The translations under genes and the position numbers were made by a program. 64,000 bases of DNA, from positions 14,760,001-14,824,000 of the forward strand of contig NC_068933.1 of NCBI RefSeq assembly GCF_023091745.1, given 5' to 3'. Shown here in pieces: positions 46,223-58,842 of the stretch (position 1 is its first letter; each line of letters opens with the position of its first letter). The DNA comes from Budorcas taxicolor (Eukaryota; Chordata; Mammalia; Artiodactyla; Bovidae). The notes beneath the pieces are model-generated. The model saw nothing but the letters and a program-made list of their open reading frames with translations, had not been told where the DNA came from and made no database searches.

Positions 46223-47199
46223 ATTATTTTTTAAAGTATATTTTTTTACATCGATCGACAATCCCACCATGCAATATAAGCACATTTTTTGATGTTTCGT
46301 TAAAATGTTTCTATGTACACACTAACTTTTAAATAAATTTTGAACAGGTAATACATTTATATAGCACAAAATACTAGAAGTACAAAAGGATATGCAGTCA
46401 AAAGTCTCCCTTCCACCTCTGTCCCGTCCTCAGTGCCCTTCCTAGGCAATAATCACTATTTTCAGTTTTATACATCCTTTAAAAGATAGTCCATGTACAC
46501 ACACAAACTGAATACTTCTAAGTTCGTTTTTTAAAAAAATGGTACATTGTCTTTTGTGTAAATGGAAGTATCTACCAGGAGTTTCTTGCTCTCTAGATCT
46601 GACTCACCCTCTGTCTCCTTTAGTAGTCTCATGTCCGCCCAGCACTCTTCACTCGTGTTTGTTCAGCTTGTTGCCTGAGCCAGTCAAAATCACTTTCGAG
46701 TCTGCCTTGCTGGCTGCCAAATGCAGTGTGAGCGGGATCAAATTCTTGAAACTTTTTTTTCTGAAAGCATGCCTCAAATAACCTCACCTAAGAGAGACAA
46801 AGAATGAGAAACTGTAAGAAGCTGATTCTCTGTTCAGCAGGGCTGCACATATTTCACTTTGTGTGATGTTATGTCACCACTCTCTGTACAACCTCCTTCC
46901 AGTAAATGAAGTCTTTCCAAGGGTTAGTAAGGGTTACTGGGTCTAAAGAACCTCCATCTGACCTCTTTTAACTGTCTTCCAAAATGCTTGTAGTTTCCTA
47001 AACTTGCCAGGCTCTCTTCTGCCTTTGCATATGCTCTTTCCTCTTTCTTCTAGAAACTCATTCCACCGCCATCCCAGCCTCCTCATGTCCCTTCTTTACC
47101 TAGAAAATTCCACCTTCCCTTCTAAGAAGAAAACTTTTTCTGATACCCCATCTCCCTATCCCAATCTCATTAGGCACTTCTCTGTGTTACTCATTACAC
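46223..47199. other. Intergenic sequence
   Basis: AT-rich with old-repeat texture near 46310-46560. Forward L2-antisense-like wording ('tgccaggctctcttctgcc') lies near 47005-47200. No exon recognised. Confidence 0.35.
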
Positions 47200-47720
47200 T
47201 TGTACAAAACCCCATCATTTATTTGACAAATACCTATTAAGTGCCTATACATGCCAGGGACTGAGGAAACAAGGAGTAAGGCAAGTGATGTCCTGGCAGC
47301 AGTTACACAGTCTAATGGACAGAAATTAGGCAAGCAGTTATTAAAGTATGATAAATGCTAAGGAGAAATACCCAGGGTGCTGGGGAAGCGGGTGATCTAG
47401 AGCAGAGCCTCCCATGTGGTAATATTTCAGCTGATGCCCAAAGGAAGTGTAGGAATTAACCAGGTGAATTGGGCGTGAAAAGGAAGGAAAGGGGCTCCAG
47501 GTAGAGAACATCTGTGTGAAGCTCGGAAGCACAAATGAGAAACTTTCGAGAATTCACAGTGGCCCATATGGCCAGTGAATTGTGTTAAGACCTGGTCAGA
47601 TGTGCCTTTTGGGAAAGACGGCTCTGGTTTCAGTGTGGAGAAGAAACTGCAGGGGAGTAAGGCTAGAGAGACCAGAGTGTGTGGCACTTACATAGGGGTC
47701 CTCTATAAAGAGCTGGAGCC
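47200..47720 (+). mobile_element. L2 LINE remnant
   Basis: 'gacaaatacctattaagtgcctatacatgccagggactg' then 'acagtctaatggacagaaat' and 'gtgtggagaagaaactgcagggg', matching forward L2 wording seen elsewhere in this window. Confidence 0.5.
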
Positions 47721-49555
47721 CAGGATAAGTTTATTTGCATTTCATAATGCCGCATTATTTTCAGTGGCCTACTTGTTTCGGAAGCTTCTAAAAGAGCACT
47801 AGGTTATACTTACCTTTTTTAGCACCAGAACCTAGTGGAGGATAGCCCAGAATAGGGACTCAAGAAATGTCTATAAAAGACAAGTGGTAATACTTCCTCA
47901 GAGTAACTTAAGCTCTAAGATTAGGCTCTTTTCTTGTTAAATTGAATAGAGCCACACAGAATGGAATCTCTTACTAGTCCTATTAAAATATACTATTAAA
48001 TTAAAAGAATAGCATTTTCATGAACTAAACACCAATCTCCAAACTTGAAACAAGTATTATCTACAGTAGTGAAAGCAACACAAAGATCTCACCACAGGTA
48101 ATAGCTTGTAGGTAGCCACTGGAACTGATCTTTCTGCAGACAATGTTTGACATGGAAATCAATAACAAGGATTTCAGGAATGTAAATTATTTATGCACAA
48201 GAATGAAGGTCTGATGCAAACATGGATGAGTAGACTTGCTAAATTATGATGAAACGATTATGAATGTTAGAGAACAGATTAGAGAAAATAATAAGAATTG
48301 AACATGTTTTTAAAATCTTTTTATTGTAAAATTAAATATACAGAAAACTACATAGAGAAAATATTACTTTAGTGATTTAAGGTGAATACCCTTGTATTAA
48401 TAATATGACACAGGTCTGGAAATAGAATTTTGCCATCTCCATGTAGCTCCATCACAATCACAATCCCTTTTTCCCCAAATAAGTAACCATCATCCTGACT
48501 TTTACAGAAATCACTTCTTTGGGTTTAAAAAAAAGAACAGTTTTACCACCCAAATGTGCATCCCCGGACAATATAGTTTTTGTCTTGCTTCTTCAAAAAT
48601 ATTTGATGCCTTTTAAATCTCTTTTAAGCTCTAGCTTCTCCCTCCATCCTTCCTACTTTCTTCCCTGTCAGGAAGCCCAGGCTGTCTGAGCTGTAGTTCT
48701 GCAGGAGCTGGATGTTGCTGGTAGTGGACTCCTGTGCAGCCCATGGGCTTCCTGGCTTCTCTCTCCTGCAGCTGGATCCAGAGACTAACTACACCAGACT
48801 CAGGTTTGACCTCTGATAAAAATAAGCACTTTAAAAAAATGGCTCACATTTCACTGTTAGTCCCTTCAGAACTGTTCCCAGCTCTGGCTGTCTGCAGGGC
48901 TCTCCACCGCATTCTGCTCTCAGCTGCCAGTCATGCAGATGCTCCTGTTTTACACACACCCTCCTTTGGGCTCTAATTGCTCCTTGAGCTAATCAGTTCT
49001 TCTGAGAAAAGTGACTAAAGCTCTCACTGCTTCAGGCAGAAGCCTCCCTGGCCCACTGAGTTGGAAGTTTCCAGTCCAGCCTACTGGCTGACACCCCACC
49101 TACAAAGCTTCATGGAATGGAGGGACAGCCTCTCTTCCTCCACTCAAATACACCACCCTCTTCCATTTCCCAAATATTACTTTCAATCATATTGAAGGGG
49201 GAAAATGCCTTTAAAATTTAAACTCTTCCAGTGACCTAATTTAAAATTCTGCAATGTAGTTTTTATGTCACCTTTTATCTTCTGAAGGCACTTTTGTCCC
49301 TAAGGGATTTGAAACAACATAGTAAATTATCCATCACTGTCAACATCATATCCTATGATCCAGCTGATCAGAAACTAAGTTTGATCATGGTAATGTAAAG
49401 CTTAGAATAGGCATCCTAATAGTCAAAATTTTGTAGCGTTATTCTTTGAAGAATTAAAAGTACCTTAGCAATTCATTTTTCCCAGGGTGAAATAATCAAT
49501 TCTGTTTTTCAGATCAGACTGAGCCACACAGTCATTTATGCCTAACATGGCAACA
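47721..49555. other. Intergenic DNA, partly old L1-like
   Basis: About 48305-48530 has 'ctttttattgtaaaattaaatatacagaaaac', an old L1-type 3' region. The rest is unassigned. Confidence 0.35.
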
Positions 49556-50109
49556 ACATATCATTTAACTAGGCACTTTCCTCTCTCTGTCGCCTAAACA
49601 TGCAACCTGGCATCAAAATCTTAAATTCTTCCATCTTTCTCCATGTCCTCTCTGACACTTTCATAGTCCAAGCAACTACTTATCAGCTGCAATATTGTCA
49701 CAGGTTCCTAACTGGTCTCCCAGGCTACACTTCGGGCTCCTCAAAATCTCTTTCCACACAGCAATCTGCATGAGCTTTTAAAATGAATTGAGATTGTATT
49801 TTCCTTCTCCATCCATTACTTCTATAACCTCTCATTTCTGCAGCAAAACCCAAACTCCTCACCACAGCTGGCAAGTCTCTGTGTTGCCAACTCTTGCCCA
49901 CCCCTCCAACCTCACTGCCTCTGTTTTCACTTGGGTCTCTACATGCCAACCACCCTGGTCTTCCCTCAGTTCCTCAAAAGTGCTCAAGCTCTCCTCAGTG
50001 TAAGGCCTTCAAACAGTTTTCCCCATGCTTCACACTTTCATTGTCAGCCTTCAGCAATGCCATCCTGGACCATCTTCACTTACCCACTAAATATCTGGAA
50101 GTAGAAACC
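49556..50109 (-). mobile_element. L2-like LINE remnant
   Basis: Reverse wording: 'gtcacaggttcctaactggtctcccaggct', then 'cccaaactcctcaccacagctggcaag' and 'ccctccaacctcactgcc'. Confidence 0.5.
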
Positions 50110-50814
50110 TGTTGCTTTTCTCCCTTCAAATTACTTATGGTAATTATTTTAAATTGTGGTAAAATACAAAGTTTATCAAATTAACCATTCTTAAGTGTAC
50201 AGTTCTATGGCATTCAATACACTAGCAATGCTGTGCAACTCCACTGACCATCCATTTCCAGAAATTTTTCATTTTCCCTTACTGAAACTTTGTACCCATG
50301 AAATTATTCCTCATTCCCTCTCACCCCACTGCTTAGAAACTACCATTTTACTTCCTGTCTCTATGAATTTGACTCTTTCAGCATCTCATGTTAAGTGGAA
50401 TCAGTCAAAATTTGTCCTTTTGGGTCTGACACTTCATTTAGCATTATATCTTCAAGGTTCATTTATGTTGCAGCATGTGTCAGAAATACCCTTCCTTTTC
50501 AAGGCTGAATATTATTCCATTACACATATAAACCATTTGGTTTATCCATTCATCTGATACTTGGGTTACTTCCATATTTTGGCTATTGTGAATAATGCTG
50601 CTATGAATCTGGGTATACAAGTATCTATCTGTTCAAGTCTCTGTTTCCAATTCTTTTGAGTATGTACTTAAAAGTAGAATTGCTATAATTTGATAACACT
50701 ACTTTTGCTTTCCTTGGTAGCTGCATCATTTCACATTTCCATCAGCAATGCACAAGGCTTCCATTCTTCCCAATACTTGGGAAGGTTTTTTTTTTGAATA
50801 ATAATCAACCTAAT
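50110..50814 (-). mobile_element. Old L1 LINE, segment 1
   Basis: Reverse ORF2/3' region: 'aagtgtacagttctatggcattcaatac', 'ggctgaatattattccatta', 'ggctattgtgaataatgctgctatgaa'. The same element continues at 51029-51099 and 54140-54470, with two insertions between. Confidence 0.8.
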
Positions 50815-51028
50815 GAAAGTGAAGTGTTAGGCAATCGGTCGCACTTGACTCTTTGCGACCCCATGGACTATAGCCTGCCAGTCTCCTCTGTCCATGGGAT
50901 TTTCCAGGCGAGGATACTGAGTGGTTTGCCATTTCCTTCTCCAGGGGATCTTCCTGACCCAGGGATCGAACCTGGGTCTCCTGAACTGCAGGCAGTTTCT
51001 TTACTGACTGAGCCACTAGGGAAGCTCC
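50815..51028 (-). mobile_element. Bov-tA SINE inserted in L1
   Basis: Reverse Bov-A unit ('catgggattttccaggcgaggatactg') and tRNA-like head complement ('gactgagccactagggaagctcc'). Confidence 0.9.
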
Positions 51029-51099
51029 AAAACCACACTAATAAGTGTGGAGCAATGTCTCATTGTGGTTTTAATTTGCATTACTCTAATGATTAGTGA
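51029..51099 (-). mobile_element. Old L1 LINE, segment 2, with left target duplication
   Basis: 'ctcattgtggttttaatttgcattactctaatgattagtga' matches reverse L1. CTAATGATTAGTGA at 51086-51099 is the left duplication copy of BovB copy 6. Confidence 0.85.
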
Positions 51100-54000
51100 T
51101 ACTGAATGGTTTGCCTTGGAAACGAACAGAGATCATTCTGCCGTTTTTGAGATTGCATCCAAGTACTGCATTTCGAACTCTTTTGTTGACCATGATGGCT
51201 ACTCCATTTCTTCTAAGGGATTCCTGCCCGCAGTAGTAAATATAATGGTCATCTGAGTTAAATTCACCCACTCCAGTCCATTTTAGTTTGCTGATTCCTA
51301 GAATGTCGATGTTCACTCTTGCCATCTCCTATTTGACCACTTCCAATTTGCCTTGACTCATGGACCTAACATTCCAGGTTCCTATGCAATATCGCTCTTT
51401 ACACCATCGGACCTTGCTTCTATCACCAGTCACCTCTGCAGCTGGGTATTGTTTCTGCTTTGGCTCCATCCCTTCATTCTTTCTGGAGTTATTTCTCCAC
51501 TGATCTCCAGTAGCATATTGGGCACCTCCCGACCTGGGGAGTTCCTCTTGCAGTATCCTATCATTTTGCCTTTTCATACTGTTCATGGGGTTCTCAAGGC
51601 AAGAATACTGAAGTGATTTGCCATTCCCTTCTCCAGTAACACTGAAGAAGTTGAAGTTGAACAGTTCTATGAAGACCTACAAGACCTTCTGGAACTAACA
51701 CCCAAAAAAGATGTCCTTTTCATTATAGGGGACTGGAATGCAAAAGTAAGAAGCCAAGAAACACCTGGAGTAACAGGCAAATTTGGCCTTGGAATACAGA
51801 ATGAAGCAGGGCAAAGGCTAATAGAGTTTTGCCAAGAGAACGCACTGGTCATACCAAACACCCTCTTCCAACAACACAAGAGAAGACTCTACGCATGGAC
51901 ATCACCAGATGGTCAACACCAAAATCAGATTGATTATATTCTTTACAGCCAAAGATGGAGAAGCTCTATAGAGTCATCAAAAACAAGACCGGGAGCTGAC
52001 TGTGGCTCAGATCATGAACTCCTTATTGCCAAATTCAGACTTCAATTGAAGAAAGTGGGGGAAACCACTAGACCATTCAGGTATGACCTAAATCAAACCC
52101 CTTATGATTATACAGTGGAAGTGACAAATAGATTTAAGAGACTAGATCTGATAGATAAGAGTGCCTGATCAACTATGGACGGAGGTTCATGACATTCTAC
52201 AGGAGACAGGGATCAAGACCATCCCCATGGAAATGAAATGCAAAAAAGCAAAATGGCTGTCTGGGGAGGCCTTACAAATAGCTGTGAAAAGAAGAGAAGC
52301 GAAAAGCAAAGGAGAAAAGGAAAGATATAAGCATCTGAATGCAGAGTTTCAGAGAATACTAAGGAGAGATAAGAAAGCCTTCCTCAGTGATCAATGCAAA
52401 GAAATAGAGGAAAAGAACAGAATGGGAAAGACTAGAGATCTCTTCAAGAAAATTAGAGATGCCAAGGGAATATTTCATGCAAAGATGGGCTTGATAAAGG
52501 ACAGAAATGGTATGGACCTAACAGAAGCAGAAGATATTAAGAAGAGGTGGCAAGAATACACAGAAGAACTGTACAAAAAAGATCTTCATGACCCAGATAA
52601 TCACGATGGTGTGATCACTTACCTAGAGCCAGACATCCTGGAATGTGAAGTCAAGTGGGCCTTAGAAAGCATCACTATGAACAAAGCTAGCAGAGGTGAT
52701 TGAATTCCAGTGGAGCTATTTCAAATCCTGAAAGATGATGCTGTGAAAGTGCTGCACTCAATATGCCAGCAAACTTGGAACACTCACCAGTGGCCACAGG
52801 ACTGGAAAAGGTCAGTTTTCATTCCAATCCCAAAGAAAGGCAATGCTAAAGAACGCTCAAACTACCGCACAATTGCACTCATCTCACATGCTAGTAAAGT
52901 GATGCTCAAAATTCTCCAAGCCAGGCTTCAGCAATACGTGAACTGTGAATTTCCAGATGTTCAAGCTGGTTTTAGAAAAGGCAGAGGAACCAGAGATGAA
53001 ATTGCCAACATCCTCTGGATCATCGAAAAAGCAAGAGAGTTTCAGAAAAACATCTATTTCTGCTCTTTGACTATGCCAGAGCCTTTGACTGTGTGGATCA
53101 CAATAAACTGTGGAAAATTCTGAAGGAGATGGGAATACCAGACCACCTGACCTGCCTCTTGAGAAACCTATATGCAGGTTTGGAAGCAACAGTTAGAATG
53201 GACATGGAACAACAGACTGGTTCCAAATAGGAAAAGGAGGACGTCAAGGCTGTATATCGTCACCCTGCCTATTTAACTTATATGCAGAGTACATCATGAG
53301 AAACGCTGGGCTGGAAGAAGCACAAGCTGAAATCAAGATTGCCGGGAGAAATATAAATAATCTCAGATATGCAGATGACACCACCCTTATGGCAGAAAGT
53401 GATGATAAACTAAAAAGCCTCTTGATGAAAGTGAAAAAGTTGGCTTAAAGCTCAATATTCAGAAAACAAAGATCATGGCATCTGGTCCCATCACTTCATG
53501 GCAAATAGATGGGGAAACAGTGGAAACACTGTCAGACTTTATTTTCCTGGGCTCCAAAATCACTGCGGATGGTGACTGCAGCCATGAAATTAAAAGACGC
53601 TTACTTCTTGGAAGGAAAGTTATGACCAACCTAGATAGCACATTCAAAAGCAGAGACATTACTTTGTCAACAAAGGTCCGTCTAGTCAAGGCTATCGTTT
53701 TTCCAGTGGTCAGGTATGGATGTGAGAGTTGGACTGTGAAGAAAGATGAGCTCTGAAGAATTGATGCTTTTGAACTGTGGTGTTGGAGAAGACTCTTGAG
53801 AGTCCCTTGGACTGCAAGGAGATCCAACCAGTCCATTCTAAAGGAGATCAGTCCTGGTTGTTCTTTGGAGGGAATGATGCTAAAGCTGAAACTCCAGTAC
53901 TTTGGCCACCTCATGTGAAGAGTTGACTCATTGGAAAAGACTCTGATGCTGGGAGGGATTGGGGGCAGGAGGAGAAGGGGATGACCGATGATGAGATGGC

Positions 54001-54139
54001 TGGATGGCATCACTGACTCGATGGACGCGAGTCTGAGTGAGCTCCGGGAGTTGGTGATGGACAGGGAGGCCTGGCGTGCTGCAATTCATGGGGTCGCAAA
54101 GAGTCGGACACGACTGAACGACTGAGCGACTGAACTGAA
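51100..54139 (+). mobile_element. Near full-length BovB LINE with inverted 5' segment, copy 6
   Basis: 51100 to about 51636 is BovB 5' UTR and the start of the endonuclease on the - strand. From about 51637 the element reads on the + strand: rest of endonuclease, RT, 3' tail ending GAGCGACTGAACTGAA. A perfect 14 bp duplication (51086-51099 and 54140-54153) brackets the whole, so the inversion arose at insertion, as in twin priming. About 25 bp of the expected joining sequence is missing at the switch point. Confidence 0.93.
51110..54120. pseudogene. BovB endonuclease-RT polyprotein remnant, inverted and frameshifted
   Basis: The - strand 51110-51586 encodes the endonuclease N-terminal part (RYCIGTWNVRSM, then LGISKLKWTGVGEFNSDDHY). 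The + strand carries IGDWNAKV (about 51727-51750) and SDHELLIAKFR. Frames shift near 52160, stop at 52701-52703, shift again near 53065, and reach YADD at 53368-53379 before the tail. The split endonuclease and these breaks make it non-functional. Confidence 0.88.
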
Positions 54140-54470
54140 CTAATGATTAGTGACTCTGAGCATCTTTCTCTGTGTCCATTGGCAATTTGTATATCTTTGG
54201 AAAAATATCTATTCAAGTTCTTCACCCATTTTAAATTGGGTTGTTTGGCTTTTATGTTGTTGAGAGGTAGGAGTTCTTCATATACTCTAGCTGTTAATCT
54301 TTTATCAGACATACTGTTTACAAATGGTTCCCTCCATTCCTTGGGCTGTTTTTTCACTCTTGATGTATCCTTTCAGGCACAAAAGTTTTAAATTTTTATT
54401 AAGTCCAATTTATCTCTTTTTTTCTTTTGTTGTCTGTGCTTTTGATGTCATATCCAACAAATAGTAGCAT
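54140..54470 (-). mobile_element. Old L1 LINE, segment 3
   Basis: Starts with the right duplication copy, then 'gactctgagcatctttctctgtgtccattggcaatttg' and 'aaattgggttgtttggcttttatgttgttgagaggtaggagttcttcat', continuing reverse L1 ORF2 where segment 2 stopped. Confidence 0.82.
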
Positions 54471-55105
54471 TTAACTATATACTTATCTGAATGGTTTTTT
54501 TCCTCACAAATACCTACTTAATAGACTATGTTACACAAAGGCAGAAACCTCTGCAACCTACACTGGGGATAGTGACTAGTAGCTGTTTCAATATATATTT
54601 ATAATCTAATGAATGCATATCTTCTGATTTTTCAATATATGATGCTGTATGATACCCTACTTGTACAATTATGAAAATATTTATAAATGTGATTTCTGTG
54701 TGATATTATCTTTAACATGAAAATTTATACTAATTAAAGAGACATAAATTTATATCAAACTACATGTAAAGTTTTGGGAAGTATTTTGGGGGAAAAAACC
54801 AGAAACTATGTTAATTCATTATTATCAAAGCATATTTTTTTTCAAAACCATTACAGATCAAAACTTAACTAAAAGTCCACCTTCCAGATTTTGGTCAGTC
54901 CATTTCAGACCTTAAATAATTTCATGATGCCTTTCTTCATTCTTCATTGGCAGTTTTTCAAAAGTGGTATAGACTGGCTTCTTAGAGCAAAGGAGGGGTA
55001 CATCCCCCTTGCATTAGCTTATGTATTAGCACAAATAAAACACTTGAAGAGTCTTCCTTTCCTTTCTGATTTTTTAAACTTTCAGGAAGAGAGTTAGCAA
55101 GTATT
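54471..55105. other. Intergenic sequence
   Basis: AT-rich; nothing recognised. Confidence 0.35.
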
Positions 55106-55117
55106 AGCCTGCCTTTT

Positions 55118-55379
55118 TGGAGAAGGCAATGGCACCCCACTCCAGTACTCTTGCCTGGAAAATCCCATGGACAGAGGAGCCTGGTAGGCTGCAGTCCATG
55201 GGGTCGCTAAGAGTCGGACACGACTGAGCAACTTCACCTTCACTTTTCACTTTCATGCATTGGAGAAGGAAGTGGCAACCCACTCCAGTATTCTTGCCTA
55301 GAGAATCCCAGGGATGCGGGAGCCTAGTGGGCTGCCATCTACGGGGTCGCACAGAGTTGGACAGACTGAAGCGACTTAG
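55118..55379 (+). mobile_element. BOV-A2 SINE (dimer)
   Basis: Two Bov-A units joined by 'ttcacttttcactttcatgcattgg', followed by an AGC-repeat tail. AGCCTGCCTTTT at 55106-55117 repeats at 55459-55470, a 12 bp target duplication. Confidence 0.94.
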
Positions 55380-55458
55380 CAGCAGCAGCAGCAGCAGCAG
55401 TAGTAGCAGCAGCAGCAGCAGCAGCAGTAGTAGCAGCAGCAGCAGCAGCAGCAGCAGA
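55379..55458. repeat. (AGC)n trinucleotide repeat at SINE tail
   Basis: About 26 AGC/TAG units with two TAGTAG interruptions. It creates spurious poly-Leu and poly-Ser frames on the two strands (55104-55524). Confidence 0.95.
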
Positions 55459-55470
55459 AGCCTGCCTTTT

Positions 55471-56017
55471 AGATCAAGCAAACCCACAGGGTTTTACTTG
55501 CTTGTTTCTCATAATTCAAGCTAAAAAGGGCTTGTATTGTCAGTTGCAAAACAGCAGGGGGAGCTCATGAGATTTCTAAGGCCGCTATTACCAGCTACCC
55601 TCCCCCTCCAAAAAACAACACTACTTTAAGCATAAACTGAACAATACCAAGGGGAAACCCAAACAAAGAGAAAAGGAAGCAAAAAATAATAATAAAATTC
55701 TTCTAACGAGAGGTGGAAACAGCCAAAGTCAATTGTATAATAAAGTACCGATACAAACTAACACTTAATCCAAATCCAGATCTACAAGCCCAACTCTCAG
55801 GGTCTCCTTACTTTCCCTAACAACCTAATGTACCCCTGGGTCCCCAAGACCCCAAACTGCTCTGGACCCTTTACCAACTTTTTCATATGTCAGAACAAAG
55901 TTTTAGACAGTTGGCTTTAAAACTACTGTGCTTAAATTTTTAAATATATATACATATATTTTAATATTCAGTGAAAAACTTCTCTTTGAGGAACAGCTTG
56001 AAGAGTACTGATTAAAG
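55471..56017. other. Intergenic sequence
   Basis: Nothing recognised. Confidence 0.35.
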
Positions 56018-56220
56018 AATCCCCTGGTGGCTCAGACGGTAGGCACCTGCCTGCAACGCAGGAGGCCCGAGTTCGACCCTGGGTCAGAAAGATCCCCTGG
56101 AGAAGGAAATTGCAACCCACTCCAGTATTCTTGCCTGGAAAATCCCATGGATGGAGGAGCGTGGGGGTCTACAGTTCATGGGTTTGCAAAGAGTGAGACA
56201 TGACTGAGTGACTTCACTTT
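56018..56220 (+). mobile_element. Bov-tA SINE
   Basis: 'aatcccctggtggctcagacgg' head, B-box-like AGTTCGACCCT, Bov-A unit to 'gactgagtgacttcac'. A short possible duplication TTAAAGA flanks it. Confidence 0.92.
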
Positions 56221-57773
56221 TTAAAGAGTATAAAAAACACTGGGCTGTAAACCACAGAATAGTGAAAGAATCTATGAAATATAGCTCTTATTAATTGGGA
56301 AAAGTAAGGGGAACCAAGAGTTCCATCCTGAGCTTTAGGGTTGGAATAAGCAGTCACTCCCTATGAGGACAGGAGTGGTATGACAAACAAGAGTATTTCC
56401 TATCTGGGAGAAATCACAAGTGACATTGGTACTACTTTCCATTTTGTTCTCTGAACCTTAGCCTGGAAGACAGGACTTGATTAGCAGCATTAATTGTTCA
56501 GCATTAACAAGCCATCAACATAACCTTCAATGATAGTTAGCTTGAGGACACAGAACAACAAAACAAAAAATCCCATGATGACAGAAACTCACTTAGCAAT
56601 ATATACTATAAGGACTTAATAAAGACAAGTAATAAATTCACAAGAAGAAACAACAGCCCTTAAACTTACAAGTTTAATAAGTCCCACACTTACCAAATAG
56701 CTCTCTCCTAATACAAGGCTCAGTAACTGATAAAATCTCTGATAAAGATGGTCTCTTCCAGGCTCCTCTCATGTGCTAAAACAGTGACTATACTAGCCAC
56801 CAGTTAAATATTACACCCAGTGGTTATCCCAGTCATTTATTCCCTCACTGCTGACTACCCTATACCTAGGAAAGATGCCTATACTGAGTGATCCTCTACT
56901 GGTCAGGCAGGATTTTGGTTCACAGACATGCTTACTGCTTCCTATCACTATGGAAATAAGATCCAGAAAAGGACCTGGAAGTTCAGAGGAAAGTGTTGGC
57001 TTCTAGAGGGAGCTCAGAGTCTATCCTCACTTGCCCTCCTTTCTTCCCACATAGGGATGGGCCAGGACATTGCCTTACTCAGCCCCACAAGGCCATTTTA
57101 TTGTTCACTATAAGAGTAAATGAGATAGATATTCCTTCTGTTGAGTAAAAGGTCCTGATGTAAGTTTTGTCTAAATAGGTCTTCACTGACTGTGACAAAT
57201 GTTGAGATACTGGGGTGTGACTAACATATGATATGAGAAATAAGAGAACCCTAATCCTGCCTTAGACACTCGTTTCCAAGGGATTCTGAGGAAGATGTAA
57301 ACAAAAATGATGGTACAGAGCAAATAAACACATCCAAGCTGCATAAGATTCTACCCTAACCACTAAAGAAGAGCTTGAGTGAGCTAGACTGAACTGGAAA
57401 AATTTCCTTTAACCAAGTCTGATCAGTGTAAACAGCAGAACCAAAGCAGGTTGTAAGAACAGATCAACCTGCTTTTCCCAGAGGACACACCCAAGTCTCA
57501 GATCTACATTTCACTGTATGGAGCCAGAGCACCATATGGGCCATTTCCAAAGAACCAAAGAAAAGAGGAAATGACACAGAAGGACCCTAAAAGATGCTAG
57601 ACCTCAGGATTGCTGTATATGACTGGACACACTGGCACTGCACAAAAGCACCAGAAAACAGTGATCTGTGAGGGCTCAAAGCCAGCCTTCAATCTAAATG
57701 CTGTATTCTAACATGGAGCTCTGTCCCCCTAGGAGGTGGGAGACACCCTTCTTAACTTCATACAAAGGTGACA
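56221..57773. other. Intergenic sequence
   Basis: No repeat or exon recognised. Confidence 0.35.
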
Positions 57774-57983
57774 TTAGGCTAGAAGCTCTTTATGACAGGC
57801 CTCCTCCTCTGCTTCAGTGAAACAGCCATCTATTTTATCAAGTACATGTATCAAAGACTGACTTCTCAGAGCACTTGTAACAGTCCTCACTAACAAACCT
57901 TCCTTGCAGACACAGATCTTGGCGTTTTTCTTTTCAGTATCTTCCAGTTCTAGTTCCGTACCATTTTTCTGAGAACTTCCCAT
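57774..57983 (-). other. Unidentified 69-codon open frame
   Basis: Begins MGSSQKNGTELELEDTEKKN and ends CHKELLA. Composition is Glu/Lys/Leu-rich and not low-complexity, and it does not overlap any repeat I recognise. No splice, promoter or poly(A) context was found and no family is recognised. It could be part of a processed pseudogene or chance. Confidence 0.15.
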
Positions 57984-58334
57984 TTGCGCTTGGCCCCATT
58001 CTTAAAAATGTTTAGATATTGTCCTTTATCATTAGACTCAGGTTTAGCTGCTTATCATATTTGTTGATAAAAGAGGTTTATAGAATCTCAAGCTAATAAT
58101 GATCATCTCCTAGAAACAAGTTTGATATCTATTTGTTGGTTTAAATCTGTGCCTGATAGTTTTGATACTGACTTATGGCTGAGGAAGCAATCAAGAAGTT
58201 AGGAGTAGGTACAGGAAAGCTTATCACAGTCTTAGGAGTTAGAAAGAGCCTTGACATACTTTTCCATATGATAGAATACTTTTATTTTTAGAAATAGTAA
58301 AGGATATTATTTCATAACATTTTACATTACTTAC
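57984..58334. other. Intergenic sequence
   Basis: AT-rich; nothing recognised. Confidence 0.35.
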
Positions 58335-58344
58335 TACCTAATTA

Positions 58345-58546
58345 GTGTTAGTCGCTCAGTTGTGTCCAACTCTTTGTGACCCCATGGACTGTGGCCTACC
58401 AGGTTCCTCTGTCCATGGGATTCTCCAGGCAAGAATATTGGAGTAGATTGCCATTCCCTTCTCCAGAGGATCTTCCCAACCCAGTGATCGAACCTGGGTC
58501 TCCTGCATTGCAGGCAGATTCTTTACTGTCTGAGCTATAGGGATGA
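58345..58546 (-). mobile_element. Bov-tA SINE
   Basis: Reverse orientation. TACCTAATTA at 58335-58344 repeats at 58547-58556, a 10 bp target duplication. Confidence 0.93.
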
Positions 58547-58628
58547 TACCTAATTATTACTCTATAATTACTTGTCATTACTTAAACATATGACATATGA
58601 TAACATGTAAAAGTTAAATAAAAGTACT

Positions 58629-58842
58629 ATGCGTGCTAAGTTGCTTCAGTTGTGCCTGACTCTTTGAGACGCTATGGACTGTAGCCTGCCAGGTCCTTTA
58701 TCCATGGGATTCTCCAGGGAAGAATACTGGAGTGGATTGTCATGCCCTCCTTCAGGAGATCTTCCCGACCCAGGAATCGAATTCGCATCTCTTAGGTATC
58801 CTGCGTTGGCAGGCAGGTTCTTTACCGCTACTGCCACCTAGC
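58629..58842 (-). mobile_element. Bov-tA SINE
   Basis: Reverse Bov-A unit ('ccatgggattctccagggaagaatactgg') and diverged head. It lies less than 100 bp from the preceding SINE. Confidence 0.9.

Noticed and set aside
55104..55524. Poly-Leu and poly-Ser open frames
   Set aside because: Translation of the AGC repeat and BOV-A2 SINE.
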